From: Ligustrum vulgare
Lineage: Eukaryota > Streptophyta > Magnoliopsida > Lamiales > Oleaceae
Assembly: GCA_963555705.1 (NCBI GenBank)
Contig: OY743190.1
Coordinates: 7,787,501-7,851,500, forward strand
Direction: 5' to 3'
Length of the DNA stretch: 64,000 nt
Below are positions 24,996 through 36,929 of the stretch, one piece after another. Positions within the stretch are counted from its first letter, which is position 1; every line of letters starts with the position of its first letter. Made by a program: the position numbers and the translations under genes. The notes beneath the pieces are model-generated. The model ran no database searches. It had not been told where the DNA came from and saw only the letters and a list, made by a program, of their open reading frames with translations.

Positions 24996-27900
24996 ATGGC
25001 GGAGTCATCAAGTTCTTCAGACGATCATAGTACTACCCAAACAAAAAGGACAAGAGGGCCGACTATGTGTAAGAAAATTAAGAAGGCAGGGCCAGAAATC
25101 AATGTTATTGAGTTCGATGAAAAAAATAGGCCGATCGGACCAGGAAAGAATAATTTCAAAGCTTTCATAGGGTCTTTGGTCCGTATTCACGTTGACATAA
25201 ACATCAGTGATTGACACAAAGTTGATCAAGGCCTTAAGGATATAATGTGGGAAGAAATCAAGGTACTATCACTTTATACATAATGAATTGAACATTAATC
25301 GTAATATTTTTTATAACATCGCATATTATCCTTAACTTTCAGAGGGAGTTCAACATCCCCGATGATCGTCGTCTGAAATCAAGTGTTTTGAAAGTTGCGG
25401 GGATGCGATGGAAAGATTTTAAGACAAGGCTGGTTCATAAGTACATTACACATGACCACCCAAAATATAAATCCCCTACGCAGCTTTATGATTTCTTATC
25501 TGAAGAGCAATGGGAGTTGTTCAAGAAAGAACGACAAACGGAGCAATTTAAGGTATATTGAAATGTACGCATATGATTTATTGAGTTGAAAAACTAAAAA
25601 TATATTATTTTATTCAGGAGAAAAGTAAGAAGGCTAGAGATAGTCAAATGCGAAATGAGCATCCCCATTATTTGGGCTCAGCAGGTTATGTGGGGATGAA
25701 GCCACAATGGCTAGTAAGCGACCCATTATCTTCTAGCACTTCATGTGACATGATTAGCTCCTCAATTGTAAGCGAGGATCGCAGTTTAGATTGGGTTCGA
25801 GCTAGATCAAAAAAGAAAGAAGATGGAACTTACTACATCCCCAACGAGAAAACTAGAGGGGTGTTTGACAAAATTGTAAGTATATCTTCCCGATTTTTCA
25901 TATTTTCAATTCAAATTAACTTTAATACTTGTATTTAGTTTTCAGTTTTTTTTTTTTTAAACAGGTAGAAAAAGCTGAGCAGGCCACACAGGGGACATTT
26001 GTGGCAAGTAGGCAACATGATATTTTAAGTGAAGCCCTTGGGAAGGAGGATCATCCTGGTAGGGTGAGGGGGTATGGCGTGTATGTCACCATGAGTGATG
26101 TTTACGGCAAGCGGACGATTACCTCAGACGATCTTGTGGGGTTGTTTCAGTAGATGACATTAAGGAGATAATCAGGCACGAGATGGAGGATAGCATTACC
26201 GAGAAGGTCAGGCATCAAACCATGTCGGATATGCAAAGTAAATTCGACAGTATGCAAGTGCGTACCATAGTATGCAGAGTAAATACGATGCTATCCTCCA
26301 GCGCTTGGGCCTAAATGTTGATGCCGAGGTGGACGTAACTCCACACCCCCGACCTCTAACTCGAAGCAGTTGTCATTCCGTGAATCCAGACCCATTTGAT
26401 GGGTTTCAGGTACTTAATGCTAAATTATTTAAGTTTTTTTTTAATATTGCTTATTTCATTTCAAATGGAAAGTGATGACTTATATGTTCAATTATATATG
26501 TTGAAAAATAGAAGCCGATTCCTTGTCGTCTCGCCGTAAGTCATGATGGTGAGAAACAAATAGTGGCCAGCGGAATGGTTTATCCGTCCGGAGCCGACAT
26601 TGTGGTGCATCATCAACCACTCTGGCTTGATCATGTGAAGGTGTCCGTTGACCATGTCGTAGATGGTGCGGAAGCATTCTATCTTCCAGTGCCATCTCAA
26701 CATCACACCACGGTGGGGGAAGGTATTGGAAGTTTTTTTCAATGGCCGAAGGAGTTGGTTATTTTTGGAGAGGTAATAATGTTTAGTTACATAAAAGATT
26801 ATGTCGATATTAATTTATTTTAAAATCGTGTTAGAAGTGTTATAATGATAAAAATTGTCTTCTTGCAGGAAGAGGCACCGAAAAAGCTAAAAAAATCTAA
26901 CGAACGGAAAAAGCCTCAAAGTTTTGAATTGTCATCTACCCAGCGACCTGCAATTGTCGACGATGAGACGTTACAACGTCTAGGTGACAAATGCAAAATG
27001 TTGAACACTCTAGTCCTTCAATTGCCTGTTGGTGATGACTTCTACCAGGTGCCCATAGATGCCTCTGTGTTCAACTGTGCATTCGACGATGGTGTTTTTG
27101 TTACAGTCGGAGACATCACCGATTTGCTAACGTTGCAATGGTTGGATACATCTATCTTACAAATATTTTCATTGTAAGACTTCTGATCAGAAATTATAAC
27201 TTGACTTTAAATCATTATTTTATTTATATTTATTGGTTTAATTATTTTTAGGTACCTCCATGAGATGTGTCATGAATACGGTATTGAATCAATTGGATTC
27301 ATGTCTCCGACACACATTGCATCGGTTTCGGTAAGAACAAATGCAGATGGTGTTGTAACTTACATGGACAGCACCATGAGGGCAATGCAAAGTAAGAAGT
27401 TCATTATAGCACCGTATTTTCAGGAGTAAGACCACCGACATTCTCTCTTTTTTTTACCTAATTTGAATCATATATGTTTAAAGTTGTATTTACACGTTCA
27501 TAATACGTAGGAACCACTGGATGTTGCTAGTGATTTCTCCTCAGAAGAATACGGTGTACTTCTTGGATTCAGCTGGTGCATGTAAGCGTGACTTAGATAT
27601 CAAGCCGCTATTGAATACGTAAGTTATGATAATTTTTCATGAAATAATTGTGGAGTTGTGATGAAATTGATTGTGGAGTTGTGGTAAAATCGATGAATTT
27701 CTGTTGTGATTGTTGAGAATTTATTTCAATAGCAACTTGCCTCTTTACAGGTTAGATAAGTTCAATTTATAGGGGACACTCTGCCAAAATTTCTGTAGAA
27801 AATTTAGAGTATTTTTTTTTTTGGTAACTTGTTCATATAATTTATTAAAATTTTAGGGCTTTCAAAATGTATTGGGCCCAAGGAGGTGTTAGGACGAAAG

Positions 27901-28293
27901 GCAATACAACGTGGCTAAAAATAAAGGTACGAAAACGCATTTAAAATTTATTGTAATGTTTTGAATTATTTTCATATTCTATTAAGTTTGATTATTCATT
28001 TTAGTTTTCAATGTGAAAATTTCAGTGTCCTCAGCAACCTGGAGGTTCTGAGTGTGGCTATTACGTTATGAGAAATATGTATGAGATAGTCACAGAACAC
28101 TTCCAGCTTCCTTCGTTAGAAAAGGTATAAGTAATTTAAATTAGAGTTTTTAATTAAGACTTTATATTTTATTATAAAATAACTAATAATATGTTTTGAT
28201 TGTTTGTAGGCATTTAAAAAATACTACTCAACGGAGGAAATCTTTGAGATTCAAAATTTATGGGCCAAATATTTCGTTGATAGGTGTGTGTAA
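24996..28293 (+). pseudogene. TNPA-like protein with C-terminal Ulp1 (C48) cysteine protease, element D
   Basis: Exons inferred: 24996-25262, 25343-25552, 25618-25875, 25965 to about 26408, 26512-26771, 26869-27173, 27252-27427, 27512-27618, 27857-27926, 28026-28123 and 28210-28293. The N-terminal part resembles plant CACTA TNPA-like proteins (MWEEIK, GMRWKDFK, EEQWELFK, RGYGVYVTMSDVYG). The 26512 exon looks like the domain usually placed before the protease in such proteins. The C-terminal part is a Ulp1/SENP-type protease, a family that cuts SUMO or related tags. It shows His in NHWMLLVISP, Asp in VYFLDSAG, Gln in CPQQPGG and Cys in SECGYYVM. In-frame TGA at 25212 and a frame break at about 26151 disable the copy as read, though the protease exons are clean. 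The gene may be a fusion or a host-derived domain carried by the element; its substrate is unknown. Confidence 0.8.
27739..27805 (+). repeat. Conserved spacer module, copy D2
   Basis: It lies between the exons ending 27618 and starting 27857 of the Ulp1 gene. It contains GATAAGTTCAATTTATAG and GGGGACACTCTGCCAAAATT. Confidence 0.75.
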
Positions 28294-28370
28294 AATGACG
28301 CGTATCCAAACTTAAATTTACATATTTGTATAATAAAACAATAATCTTGTATATATAATTGTTCTCTATT

Positions 28371-28560
28371 TAATTACACCTTCTATAAATAGAGCACACT
28401 TGCCTCCAATGAGGAGGTTAGCAATTTCTCATTCTTAACTCTATATTTCTCTCACTCCCTTTTCTCTCTTCTACACATTTATATTTCCCGCACCCAATAT
28501 ATACTTGTTCAAAATGAGTACTGACTTAGGCATCGGAGCGCAAACGGGAGCCACCTCGGC
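28371..28560 (+). mobile_element. LTR fragment (right part), with 48-bp direct repeat copy 2
   Basis: It starts with the 48-bp block shared with 23005-23052 (the TATA box region) and continues into a U5-like stretch with ACTTAGGCATCGGAGCGC and CCACCTCGGCCCC, typical of gypsy LTR ends in plants. The right border with element C is not precise; C coding resumes by about 28640. Confidence 0.55.
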
Positions 28561-28639
28561 CCCTTTTTGCAAACTGATTGTTTGTCACAGTACGCAGGAG
28601 ATCCACGTGTTCAAGAGGGAGGAGCTGAGACGTGTTGGT

Positions 28640-29285
28640 CCAAGGTCCTTCTGGATTTTGTGGTCAACAACTGTGTTCTTATAAGAGCGATATCGATCGG
28701 CCACCGTCCGTTCAAGACCCTTTAGTATGATGTCGTACTCCCTCTCCGTATAGTTAGTTGGTTGTAAGTTGAAAAAGTCCTACAGGAATTTGAATTAAAC
28801 AAGGTAAAATCCTAACTTCAAAGAAATAATTTAAAATCCAAATAAATTTAATTCACTTACGTGTATGCTATTAATGACACGTTCTTTCAACTCTGACGGA
28901 ACATCATCCCACTTGTTATAGCAGGGAACCACAAAGTTCCTTACTTGGTTCCCCACATGTCTACTTACATATTTTTGGTTGTTTCCAATGGGCTGATATG
29001 TCTTCTCGGTGTTATCGAAATCAATGGGAATCGGTTGCTTCCCGTTGGACTCGAATGCCTTAACCAAATTGAGACCATACGACGGGCCCCGTCTTCTCGA
29101 AGACGGTGCTACATGTTCATCATAACATTGTAATAAATAATGTAAGTTATTACATACACAAAATGGGAAGTATTACAAATATGTCTTACCAGTCTCGCAG
29201 TGGCCTGAAATCCTGTTTCCACCTTCATGTGGAGGCTCTCCTCCACCGTCACCACCATGTGAAGTTACATCAGCCGTGTATATAT
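28640..29285 (-). pseudogene. TNPA-like protein, 5' exons, element C
   Basis: Continuation of the gene whose 3' exons are at 21591-22590. Exon pieces on the - strand read TADVTSHGGDGGGEPPHEGG (about 29285-29189), a piece with RRGPSYGLNLVKAFESNGKQ, PIPIDFDNTEKTYQPIG and NFVVPCYNKWDDVPSELKER (about 29110-28861), and then FNLQPTNYTEREYDIILKG (about 28780-28650). These match the N-terminal region of TNPA-like proteins, which bind the element's subterminal repeats. The gene is cut at about 28640 by the inserted LTR and element D. Confidence 0.7.
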
Positions 29286-29289
29286 CTTT

Positions 29290-31235
29290 GAATTAAAATT
29301 TTAGATTTAGTACATAATATGCACAAATTGTTTATTAAGATTCAAAAGGTCGATGAGACACACATTATCCTAAGTAAGCAAGGCTAATAGGCCTAATTCA
29401 CATGGTCTACTTGTTTTACCCCTCTAGAGCACTCCAAGTTGTAACTTGCAACCTTTATGTTTTCTAAAATAATCTAGTTTGACTTCCTATAAAACCCCAG
29501 TAAAGTATATATTTATTTATCCTAATACACATTAGATTGACTAGATTCAGACTTAAATTAATTAAATACTTTGGAGATTAAAACAAAACCTGTTTAAGCT
29601 TCTTTCTCCCCTTTTTATATCATATTTTATACTGACTCTCCTCTGATGAAGTCAAACTTTCACAACAGGAAATAGAAGGAAATGTCACTACAGATGCCAA
29701 TTTTATCCAGATGACCCGCATGGTCTTCCCCACCTAAGTGACCCTTAAATCTATCTCCAATTTGTATACTGGAGACTATAGAGCACAATGATACTAAATT
29801 CATGCAATGAGAAATTGGGTTTGCAAATTCAAGGATTAGAATGGAAACCTGATCTGTTCTTGCATTTTTATGGTTAGAAAAGCACACTCAATGGCACTTT
29901 AACTCCCACCATCACTGACTAACACTTAAACAGAAATAGAACGTGTGCTTAATGAGGGGCCAATTTTAAGTCAACATTTGAATGGAGCACAAACCAATTT
30001 AAGTGTGACCATAGAGGTTGTTATATTCTATTTGTAGGACGAATAACAAATGTAGCATAAAGGTTAGAGGTTCCTAGACACAGAATTTTATGTTACATAG
30101 ACATGTCCAATTGATATCACACATTTTATAAATAATAATTATGTCTTTTGACACATAACTTTTTAATAGCTAAATACTCCTCCCATTTTTAGCATTGTGA
30201 ATTTCCCCTTATATAACATACTATTTTCATAATAATATAGAGATTACAAGACATAATTAGGTTTTTGGATAACAGAGCAGGATGAATTTATATTAAACTA
30301 ATAAGCCAAACACTTGCCATGATCAACTTGTGTAATATGCATCATTTGTTAGTTCAATTTTTTTTTTTGTTCATTTTATTTACGTGAGAAGTAATCAAAT
30401 TGTTAATATTTATAATCCCATTAATTAACATTTCGATTTTTTATAGTTGTCTCTATAATTTCTGCACTAATGAAGCATTGGTCTTTCATAGATGTGTACT
30501 ACTTTTGTATTGGAATAATTCAACAGTTTCATTTTACAAAATATAAGCAAAAGACTTCTATCATAATTCGGAAGCTGAACATACAAGTAAAGAGAACCTA
30601 TCCACAATCATGCTAACCAACCTAATCAAAGCATATGCCCATAAGAAACACACTAAATAAATCAGTAGCCCTCATATAATATATGAATAAACAAAAGACT
30701 TCTATCATAATTCGGAAGCTGAACATACAAGTAAAGAGAACCTATCCACAATCATGCTAACCAACCTAATCAAAGCATATGCCCATAAGAAACACACTAA
30801 ATAAATCAGTAGCCCATCACCATAGCTGGAAAAAAATACAGTTAACGAACCACAAAACTCCATCACCGTAGCTGGAAAAACAGTTCGGCCTTCAAATGAC
30901 CAAAAACCAAAGACCCATCAATATTGAACCGCAAAAAAGCACAAAACTAACATATATCATATCAAACATGCATCAGAATATGAATATAATAACACATTTC
31001 GATGTGAACTCGAACTGGAAAAAAAATAGAAAACGGCAGAAAATTGGCAAAAAAAAAAAAACCCAAGAAACCCAGTTAAAATTGTACCTGTTCAAGCCGC
31101 TCAGATCGTCGAATATTGGCTGCTTACGAGACAGACTAAATTTTGAGAGAAGTCTGGGAGATCGACGGCAGGGAAGACGTGGGGAAAGTCGGTAGAAATG
31201 AAGGAAAATGGGAAGCCTCTGTGAATATAAAAGTG
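29290..31235. other. Probable leader and introns of the element C TNPA-like gene
   Basis: No exon is recognised with confidence. On the - strand a C-rich stretch at about 31195-31085 looks like a transcribed leader ending at a donor (AACAG|GTACAA), so the TNPA-like transcript may start just inside the 31240-31345 repeat cluster. A tandem duplication lies at 30548-30815. Confidence 0.4.
30548..30815. repeat. 124-bp tandem duplication, 144-bp period
   Basis: 30548-30671 and 30692-30815 appear identical by eye, separated by 20 bp. The lack of differences points to a recent event within element C. Confidence 0.9.
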
Positions 31236-31237
31236 TA

Positions 31238-31420
31238 ATTCTATAGGGACGATTCTTATTTACTTACAGGGACGATGTATCGTCCCAATAAATAAAGTTA
31301 TTTTTAGGGACGATATTTCGTCTCTAACGTCGTCCCTATATTATTAAAATTGGGCGCTAAAGAGAAGCGCCAGATTTTTTTCCCTTTTTTTTTGTTTTTT
31401 TTCGTCCCTAAAGTTTTTTT
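31238..31420. repeat. Middle GGGACGA/TCGTCCC cluster of region C
   Basis: Copies include TAGGGACGATTC, CAGGGACGATGTATCGTCCC, AGGGACGATATTTCGTC and TCGTCCCTA near 31413. This is the motif of the C termini, here found between the two genes. Confidence 0.85.
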
Positions 31421-31450
31421 TTTTTTTTTAAAGTAGTAAGTTATTTAAGT

Positions 31451-31920
31451 TCCTACTATTACAGTTGTGGCAACTAAAAAAAATAATTGGCCCCTATTCA
31501 GTACACTTTATTCGAACCCTATTTTTTTAAAAATCATTTTCAACTAACAGTCTATTAATAAAAAAATCTACATATAAATTTAAAAAAAAAAAAAAACATA
31601 CTTTTTAACAGCTCATTACACCAAATTTTACAGCTACGAACTTTTGTATTTGAAATAATGAGTCTCAAACAGGTGCTTAAGTGACAAAAATATTCTTTAA
31701 TTTCAAATTTACCAATTCAAAACAATATTTATGATATTTTTTGGAACAGTAACCACACAAACCGTTAAAAATATTAACATACGTGTAATTGTACCTATTT
31801 TGTATTTAATTTGCTTCTTTCGTTTCTCATTTTTAATTAAATATTCATTTCATGTGTTAACATATAAATTCGATATATATGAGTAATAAATGACCGTGCA
31901 TCGCACGGGTGTAACACTAG
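31451..31920 (+). mobile_element. Short Helitron-like element
   Basis: The right end has a GC-rich hairpin, CCGTGC-ATC-GCACGG (31894-31908), followed 12 bases later by CTAG at 31917-31920 and then T, the usual Helitron 3' layout. A plausible 5' end, TCCTACTATTACAG, starts at 31451. There is no coding. The 3' end is fairly clear; the 5' end is a guess. Confidence 0.5.
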
Positions 31921-32326
31921 TTTTCCTTAACAAGTGAATATATGAATTGAAAAATATAATGGAAAGTGTTTCATTTATTTAATTTTTTTTTCATACATTT
32001 ATACTTGATAATAATAATAATATAAATTTTTAAGAAAAAATAAGTCAATTATCAAGAACAACAACTAGGATCAAACATGATGAAAAATGTTTTCCATACA
32101 AGGTAGAAACTATTTTTGTTGTAAACCTAAAGAAAATATTTTTCTTATTTTCAAGGCGAATAACGAAATTTCGAGATAAATTAGAAAATATTTAACATTG
32201 CAAATAAAAGTGCCAAACACACCTAAATCTGGCAAAAGGAAAATAGTTTGCACATTCCGAGACAAATTTTGCTCAATCAAAAATAGTCTAATATTTACAT
32301 TTGACATTCTTTACAACATGCGTTTT

Positions 32327-35300
32327 TCAATCAGACTCACTATCATAATAATTACCATCATCATCACCATCTGACTCGCTGTCTATGTCTTGTTCCTCAA
32401 TCACGTATTCTTCAAGTGTTTCGTCCTCATCATCCACATCTTCAAACTCATCATTAATGAAGTCAGCATCAAATCCACTAACAGTCGAAGATGAAGTTGA
32501 GGCTGCTGGTAGATCTGACTCATTGGTAGTTGCTTCATCTCTTTGCATGTTGATATTTTCTAGATTACCAAGATCAATAATAAGTGAAAAGTGTGATGAG
32601 TTGTCTTCATGCAATAAATCGATCTCAGTCAGAGATGCTGCTGGTATATCCCACGCACTACGATGATTTACTTCTTGTACTACTCGCCAATTGGCACCAC
32701 GTGACGGATCTTCAATGTAAAACACTTGCCTTGCTTGCGAGGCAAGAATGAATTGGTCATATTTGAATGCTTCTCTGCTAATGTCAATGCTTGTAATATT
32801 ATTGGCAATGTCCTTACTAGTCCCCTCGGATTTGAACCATTTGCACCTGAATAATACAACTGAACAGTCCTTCACATATGAAAGCTCCAATATCTCCTGC
32901 AATTGACCATAAAACATTTGATCCCCGATACCTGGTACACTTACCCCACAGTTCTGTGTTCTTCGTCGGATATCACGATCTTGAGTTAAAAAGCGAACTC
33001 CATTCACCACGCACGTTGAGTACGAGTAGGCTAGGAAATTCGATCGTTGTGCTAGAGATAGTAATGGTTTTGATACTTCACGTGGGTTCGATCGATGCAT
33101 CGCATAGATCTATATGACACAAGTGAATTGTTCGTAAATGTTCAAATCAAAATATTAATTTCTAGCAGAAAATTCTGACTTATGTACCTTTGTGTGAAAC
33201 CAAGGAGCAAACTATTTTCTGTGCAATTCATTAATGTTGATTTCTCCGCGGAGGTGTAACTCCTGCTTGTGCTCACTGTTGAAGAAAATTTGCAATAAAA
33301 ACCATTCACGTGCCACAAAAAATGTAAGTTGTGTAAATTATAAATAGATGTGAACTCACTCTAGATATGGCTCAATTTCAGGACAGTTGTTGAGGATGTA
33401 GAATTCAGCTTGACATCGAGCATCACTAGGAAGGGATACCGGCGTTTTCTTTCCAATTGGACGACACTTTGACTTGAAAACGGATAGCTGCGTCTCAGAA
33501 ATAATTTCATCCTCATTTCTATCAGGTCGATTGAATCTTTTCTGAACGTCATCAAAATACCGCGAACAAAATGTCAATGCTTCTTCTACCATGTAACCTT
33601 CAGCGATAGATCCCTCGGGCTTTGCTGAATTTCTGACATAGTCCTTCAATTTCTTTAAGTATCTTTCAAACAGATACATCCATCTAATGTTGACGGGACC
33701 ACCTAATATTGCCTCTTCAGGCAAATGAATCACTAGGTGAATCATAATATCAAAAAATGCTGGTGGGAATATTTGTTCAAGCTTGCAGAGGACAAGTAGG
33801 AGCTGATCTTGAGAATTAACCATGTCGCTAACCTTTATCGACCGAGCACACAACTTTTTGAAAAATGTACAAAGTTCAATAATCGTTGAAGAAATTGTCT
33901 TGTTTAGAAACGCTCGACAGGCAACAGGCAGCAATCGTTGCATGATGATATGGCAATCATGTGACTTCAGACCAAGAATTCGATTCTCACTTGGAGCAAT
34001 GTTCTTTCTCAAGTTTGATGCAAAACCATCAGGAGATCTCACTGATCTGATAAAATTACAGAATTTTTGACGTGCTGTAGGTGTGAACGTGTACTCCGCA
34101 GCAGGCTTCATCAGCTTTCCCCTTTCCTCATACAAGTGCAACTCTGCTCTGATTTGCAATCTCATCAAATCACGTCTTGCATTATCAGTATCTTTAGACT
34201 TATGGGGATCACCTAACATCGTACCAAGTAAGCTATCACAAACATTCTTTTCCACATGCATGACGTTAAGATTATGTTTCAATTCGTTCGTAGACCAATA
34301 CGGCAATTCATAAAAAATACTCTTCTTACTCCAGTTCAGTTCAGAAGCAGCTCTTTTCCTTTTGACACCCCCATATCTTGGGTGTTTTCCAGGGATTCTA
34401 GGTTGAACACGACTAAGTTGTCGCAATATGTCCGTACATGTTAATCTTCTTGGAGGATCCCTTGTCTCTCTTTGTCCATTAAAGTCAAGTCTCTTCCGCC
34501 ACTGGTGAGTAGTTGGCAAGAAACGTAGATGACCCACATAAGCAGTTTTACCAATGACACGCATTGACGGTGTCTCTTCATTGCATGTAGGGCATGCCCC
34601 ATAACCCTGACCGCTCCACCCTGATAAACTACTTCTAGCAGGAAAATCACTAACTGTCCACAAAAGCGCTGCATGCATTCTAAATAAGCCATTGTTACTT
34701 GATGCATCACGTGTATCCACGCCAGTAGCCCACAACTCATTCAACTCATCCACTAATGAGAGTAAAAACACATCCATGTCCTTCCCTGGTGATTGAGGAC
34801 CCGGTATCAAGAGGGTTAACATCAAGTTCTCTTCTTTCATGCACATCCAAGGTGGTAAGTTGTACACAGTTAAAACCACTGGCCACATGCTATACGACGG
34901 ACTCATGTTACCAAATGGATTAAAACCATCAGCAGATAGACCTAGGCATACATTTCGTATTTCGCAGGCAAAATCTGGGTGGCTCTTGTTAAAATCTTGC
35001 CATGCCTTTCCATCTACAGGATGCCTCAACCAATCTTCTTCTCTCGAGTATCCTATATTATGCCACCTCATTTCTTTTGCAGTATGTGTTGTTGCAAATA
35101 AACGCTTCAGTCTTGGGGTTAACGGGAAATAACGCAACACTTTATGTGGCACATTCTTTCCAGACGACTTTTCTGCTTTTTCTATCCAACGACTTTCGGA
35201 ACATATCGGACAAATTTATTTAGATGCATTCTCCTTCCAAAATAATGCACAATCATTCTTGCAAACATGGATAGATTCATATCCCAATCCCAACTTTGAC

Positions 35301-35857
35301 ATTAGTTTCTTTGCTTCGTAATGAGAGCCAGCAAGATTGATTTTCGAGAATGCCAACTTCAAGAGATTTAATAGTCCGTCAATTGACTTATTTGCAACCT
35401 TCAAGTGCATTAACTTAGCTAAAAAGTTCAAAGACGAGAATGACGAAACACCAGGTAACAATTCTGAATGTAGAGCTTTGAACAACTCATCGTAATGGCT
35501 ATCAGAAGACCCCGCAGTGGATTCATTCTCAACTACATCATTTAAAACATCTTCCATCTCATCTCCTATACACATCCCTTCATTCTGTGTTGGAAAATTG
35601 ACAGGTTCAGCCTCACTCTCTCCGTGATAAATCCATTTCTCATAACTTTCCCAAAAGCCGTGACGGAAAATGTGTACCTCAGCGTCGTCTACTAATTGCC
35701 ACCTCATGTTTATACATTTTTTACACGGACATCTGATCATTCCCCTATCATTAGCTAGCGGTTATGCCATATTTATAAATGCTTTCATACCATTCCAAAA
35801 CTCAACGGACTTTCCGCGTCTTCTATTCAACTTGATCCAACTCTTATCGATTTCCAT
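32327..35857 (-). pseudogene. TNP2-type CACTA transposase, element C
   Basis: Transposase of the En/Spm TNP2 group, which would cut and join the element ends in the nucleus. The start chosen is the ATG at 35857 (MEIDKSWIKL). Regions in order are the N-terminal transposase-associated domain (MIRCPCKKCINMRW), the TNP2 core (LSADGFNPFG, LLIPGPQSPGKDMDV, LWTVSDFPA, GACPTCNEE, LNVMHVEKNVCDSLLG), a DUF4218-like part (FPPAFFDIMIHLVIHL, RWMYLFERYLKKLK), then after introns at about 33356-33299 and 33197-33118 a DUF4216 region (QFILASQARQVFYIEDP) and an acidic tail. Three in-frame stops are seen: at about 35762, at 35216 and at about 33213. Apart from these the reading frame is very well kept, so inactivation looks fairly recent. 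Confidence 0.9.
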
Positions 35858-36051
35858 TTTCACTTCAAATTTGTTAACTGTAATTAAATAACACAAAATA
35901 AATATTAAGATAATTACATATGTGACGTGAAAATGTCCTAACACCTTATCACTCCAATACTAAATTAAGGTAAGGGTCCTAACCATTCGACATTGATTTA
36001 CGAATTACGAGTTGCGTAAATATTTCTTGTTCGCTCTTCTAATTCGCGTAA

Positions 36052-36150
36052 ATATTTTGACAGCATCTCCCCTTCTCCTAAGTGCAAGCACTATGTTAAA
36101 ACATAGTCCACACTCGGAGAATAAAAGGGAGACACTGTAAAATTCTACAC
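36052..36150 (-). repeat. Inverted pair resembling the conserved spacer module
   Basis: AGCATCTCCCCTTCTCCTAA and, about 45 bp later, GGAGAATAAAAGGGAGACACT form an inverted pair upstream of the TNP2 start. The - strand reading GGGGAGATGCTGTCAAAAT is close to the module in elements A, B and D, but the match is shorter. Confidence 0.4.
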
Positions 36151-36580
36151 GCGAATATAGAAGCTATAACAACAAATAATTTATATTACGCAATTCGTGA
36201 CTCACAAATCAATGTCAAACTGTCCAAAATTGGACAATTCAAAGATTATTTTATAAACCACAAACTGCCCAATATGAGGAAGTGTGTGATCTACGAAATA
36301 ATCTTCAAACGGTTTTCTAAGTTGTATGAAAGTGCAATGAAGTGCATAGAATCAACTACACATGTAAAAGACAATAAATAAAACTATAATATGGAAAATA
36401 GACATACCAAAAATCTTCAAATCAGCTTTGACTACAGATAATCGAATTCCTAGTGAGAGAATAGGGGGAGTAGCCGATGAGAGAATTTGAGACACATTTT
36501 CGTGAGGGTGCTTCTGAGCTCTAATGTTTGAATATGAGAGTTATTACGCGAGGCAGAAGCTGTAAAGCAATAAAAACTAT

Positions 36581-36925
36581 ATTGGGACGACAATAAGTCG
36601 TCCCTATACATATTCATGTCGTCCCTTTAGATTTAGCGGAGTAAAATGGCGCCAACATTGCCACCAAATCGTGATATTTTTATTATAGGAACGACCTTGA
36701 GGCGTCATTAATATGTCTAGTAGTAATTGGGACGACTACATGTCGTCACCGAACTTATAGGGACGACTACTTGTCGTCCCTATAACTATTTTGTCGTCCC
36801 TAAAATCGATAGGGACGACATGTATAGTTGAAGGGACGACTACTTGTCGTCCCTATAAGTTTAGGGACGACATTATATATGTCGTCCTTATAGGGTAAGG
36901 AGGTAGGGACGATATTCAAGTCGTC
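36581..36925. repeat. Right-hand GGGACGAC/GTCGTCCC array of region C
   Basis: More than ten copies in both orientations occur, many as close inverted pairs, for example around 36750-36870. It would be the 5' subterminal array of the element. No terminal CACTA repeat follows. Confidence 0.88.
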
Positions 36926-36929
36926 CCTA

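Larger units (their letters stand above)
23643..28293 (+). mobile_element. CACTA-type element D carrying a Ulp1 protease gene, right end missing
   Basis: The left end, CACTAGTACAAAA at 23643, is a CACTA-like terminus followed by an array of GGCGTCGGTTC and its complement (about 23745-23905). A multi-exon + strand gene follows. No matching terminus or array is found after the gene's stop at 28293; within 80 bp the sequence becomes LTR. The right end has therefore been deleted, and the flanking target duplication cannot be tested. Confidence 0.6.

Noticed and set aside
31238..31460. A complete right terminus of CACTA region C near 31440
   Set aside because: The expected TTTCTTGTAGTG is not present; only a poly-T run followed by AAAGTAGTAAG was seen, too weak to call an end.
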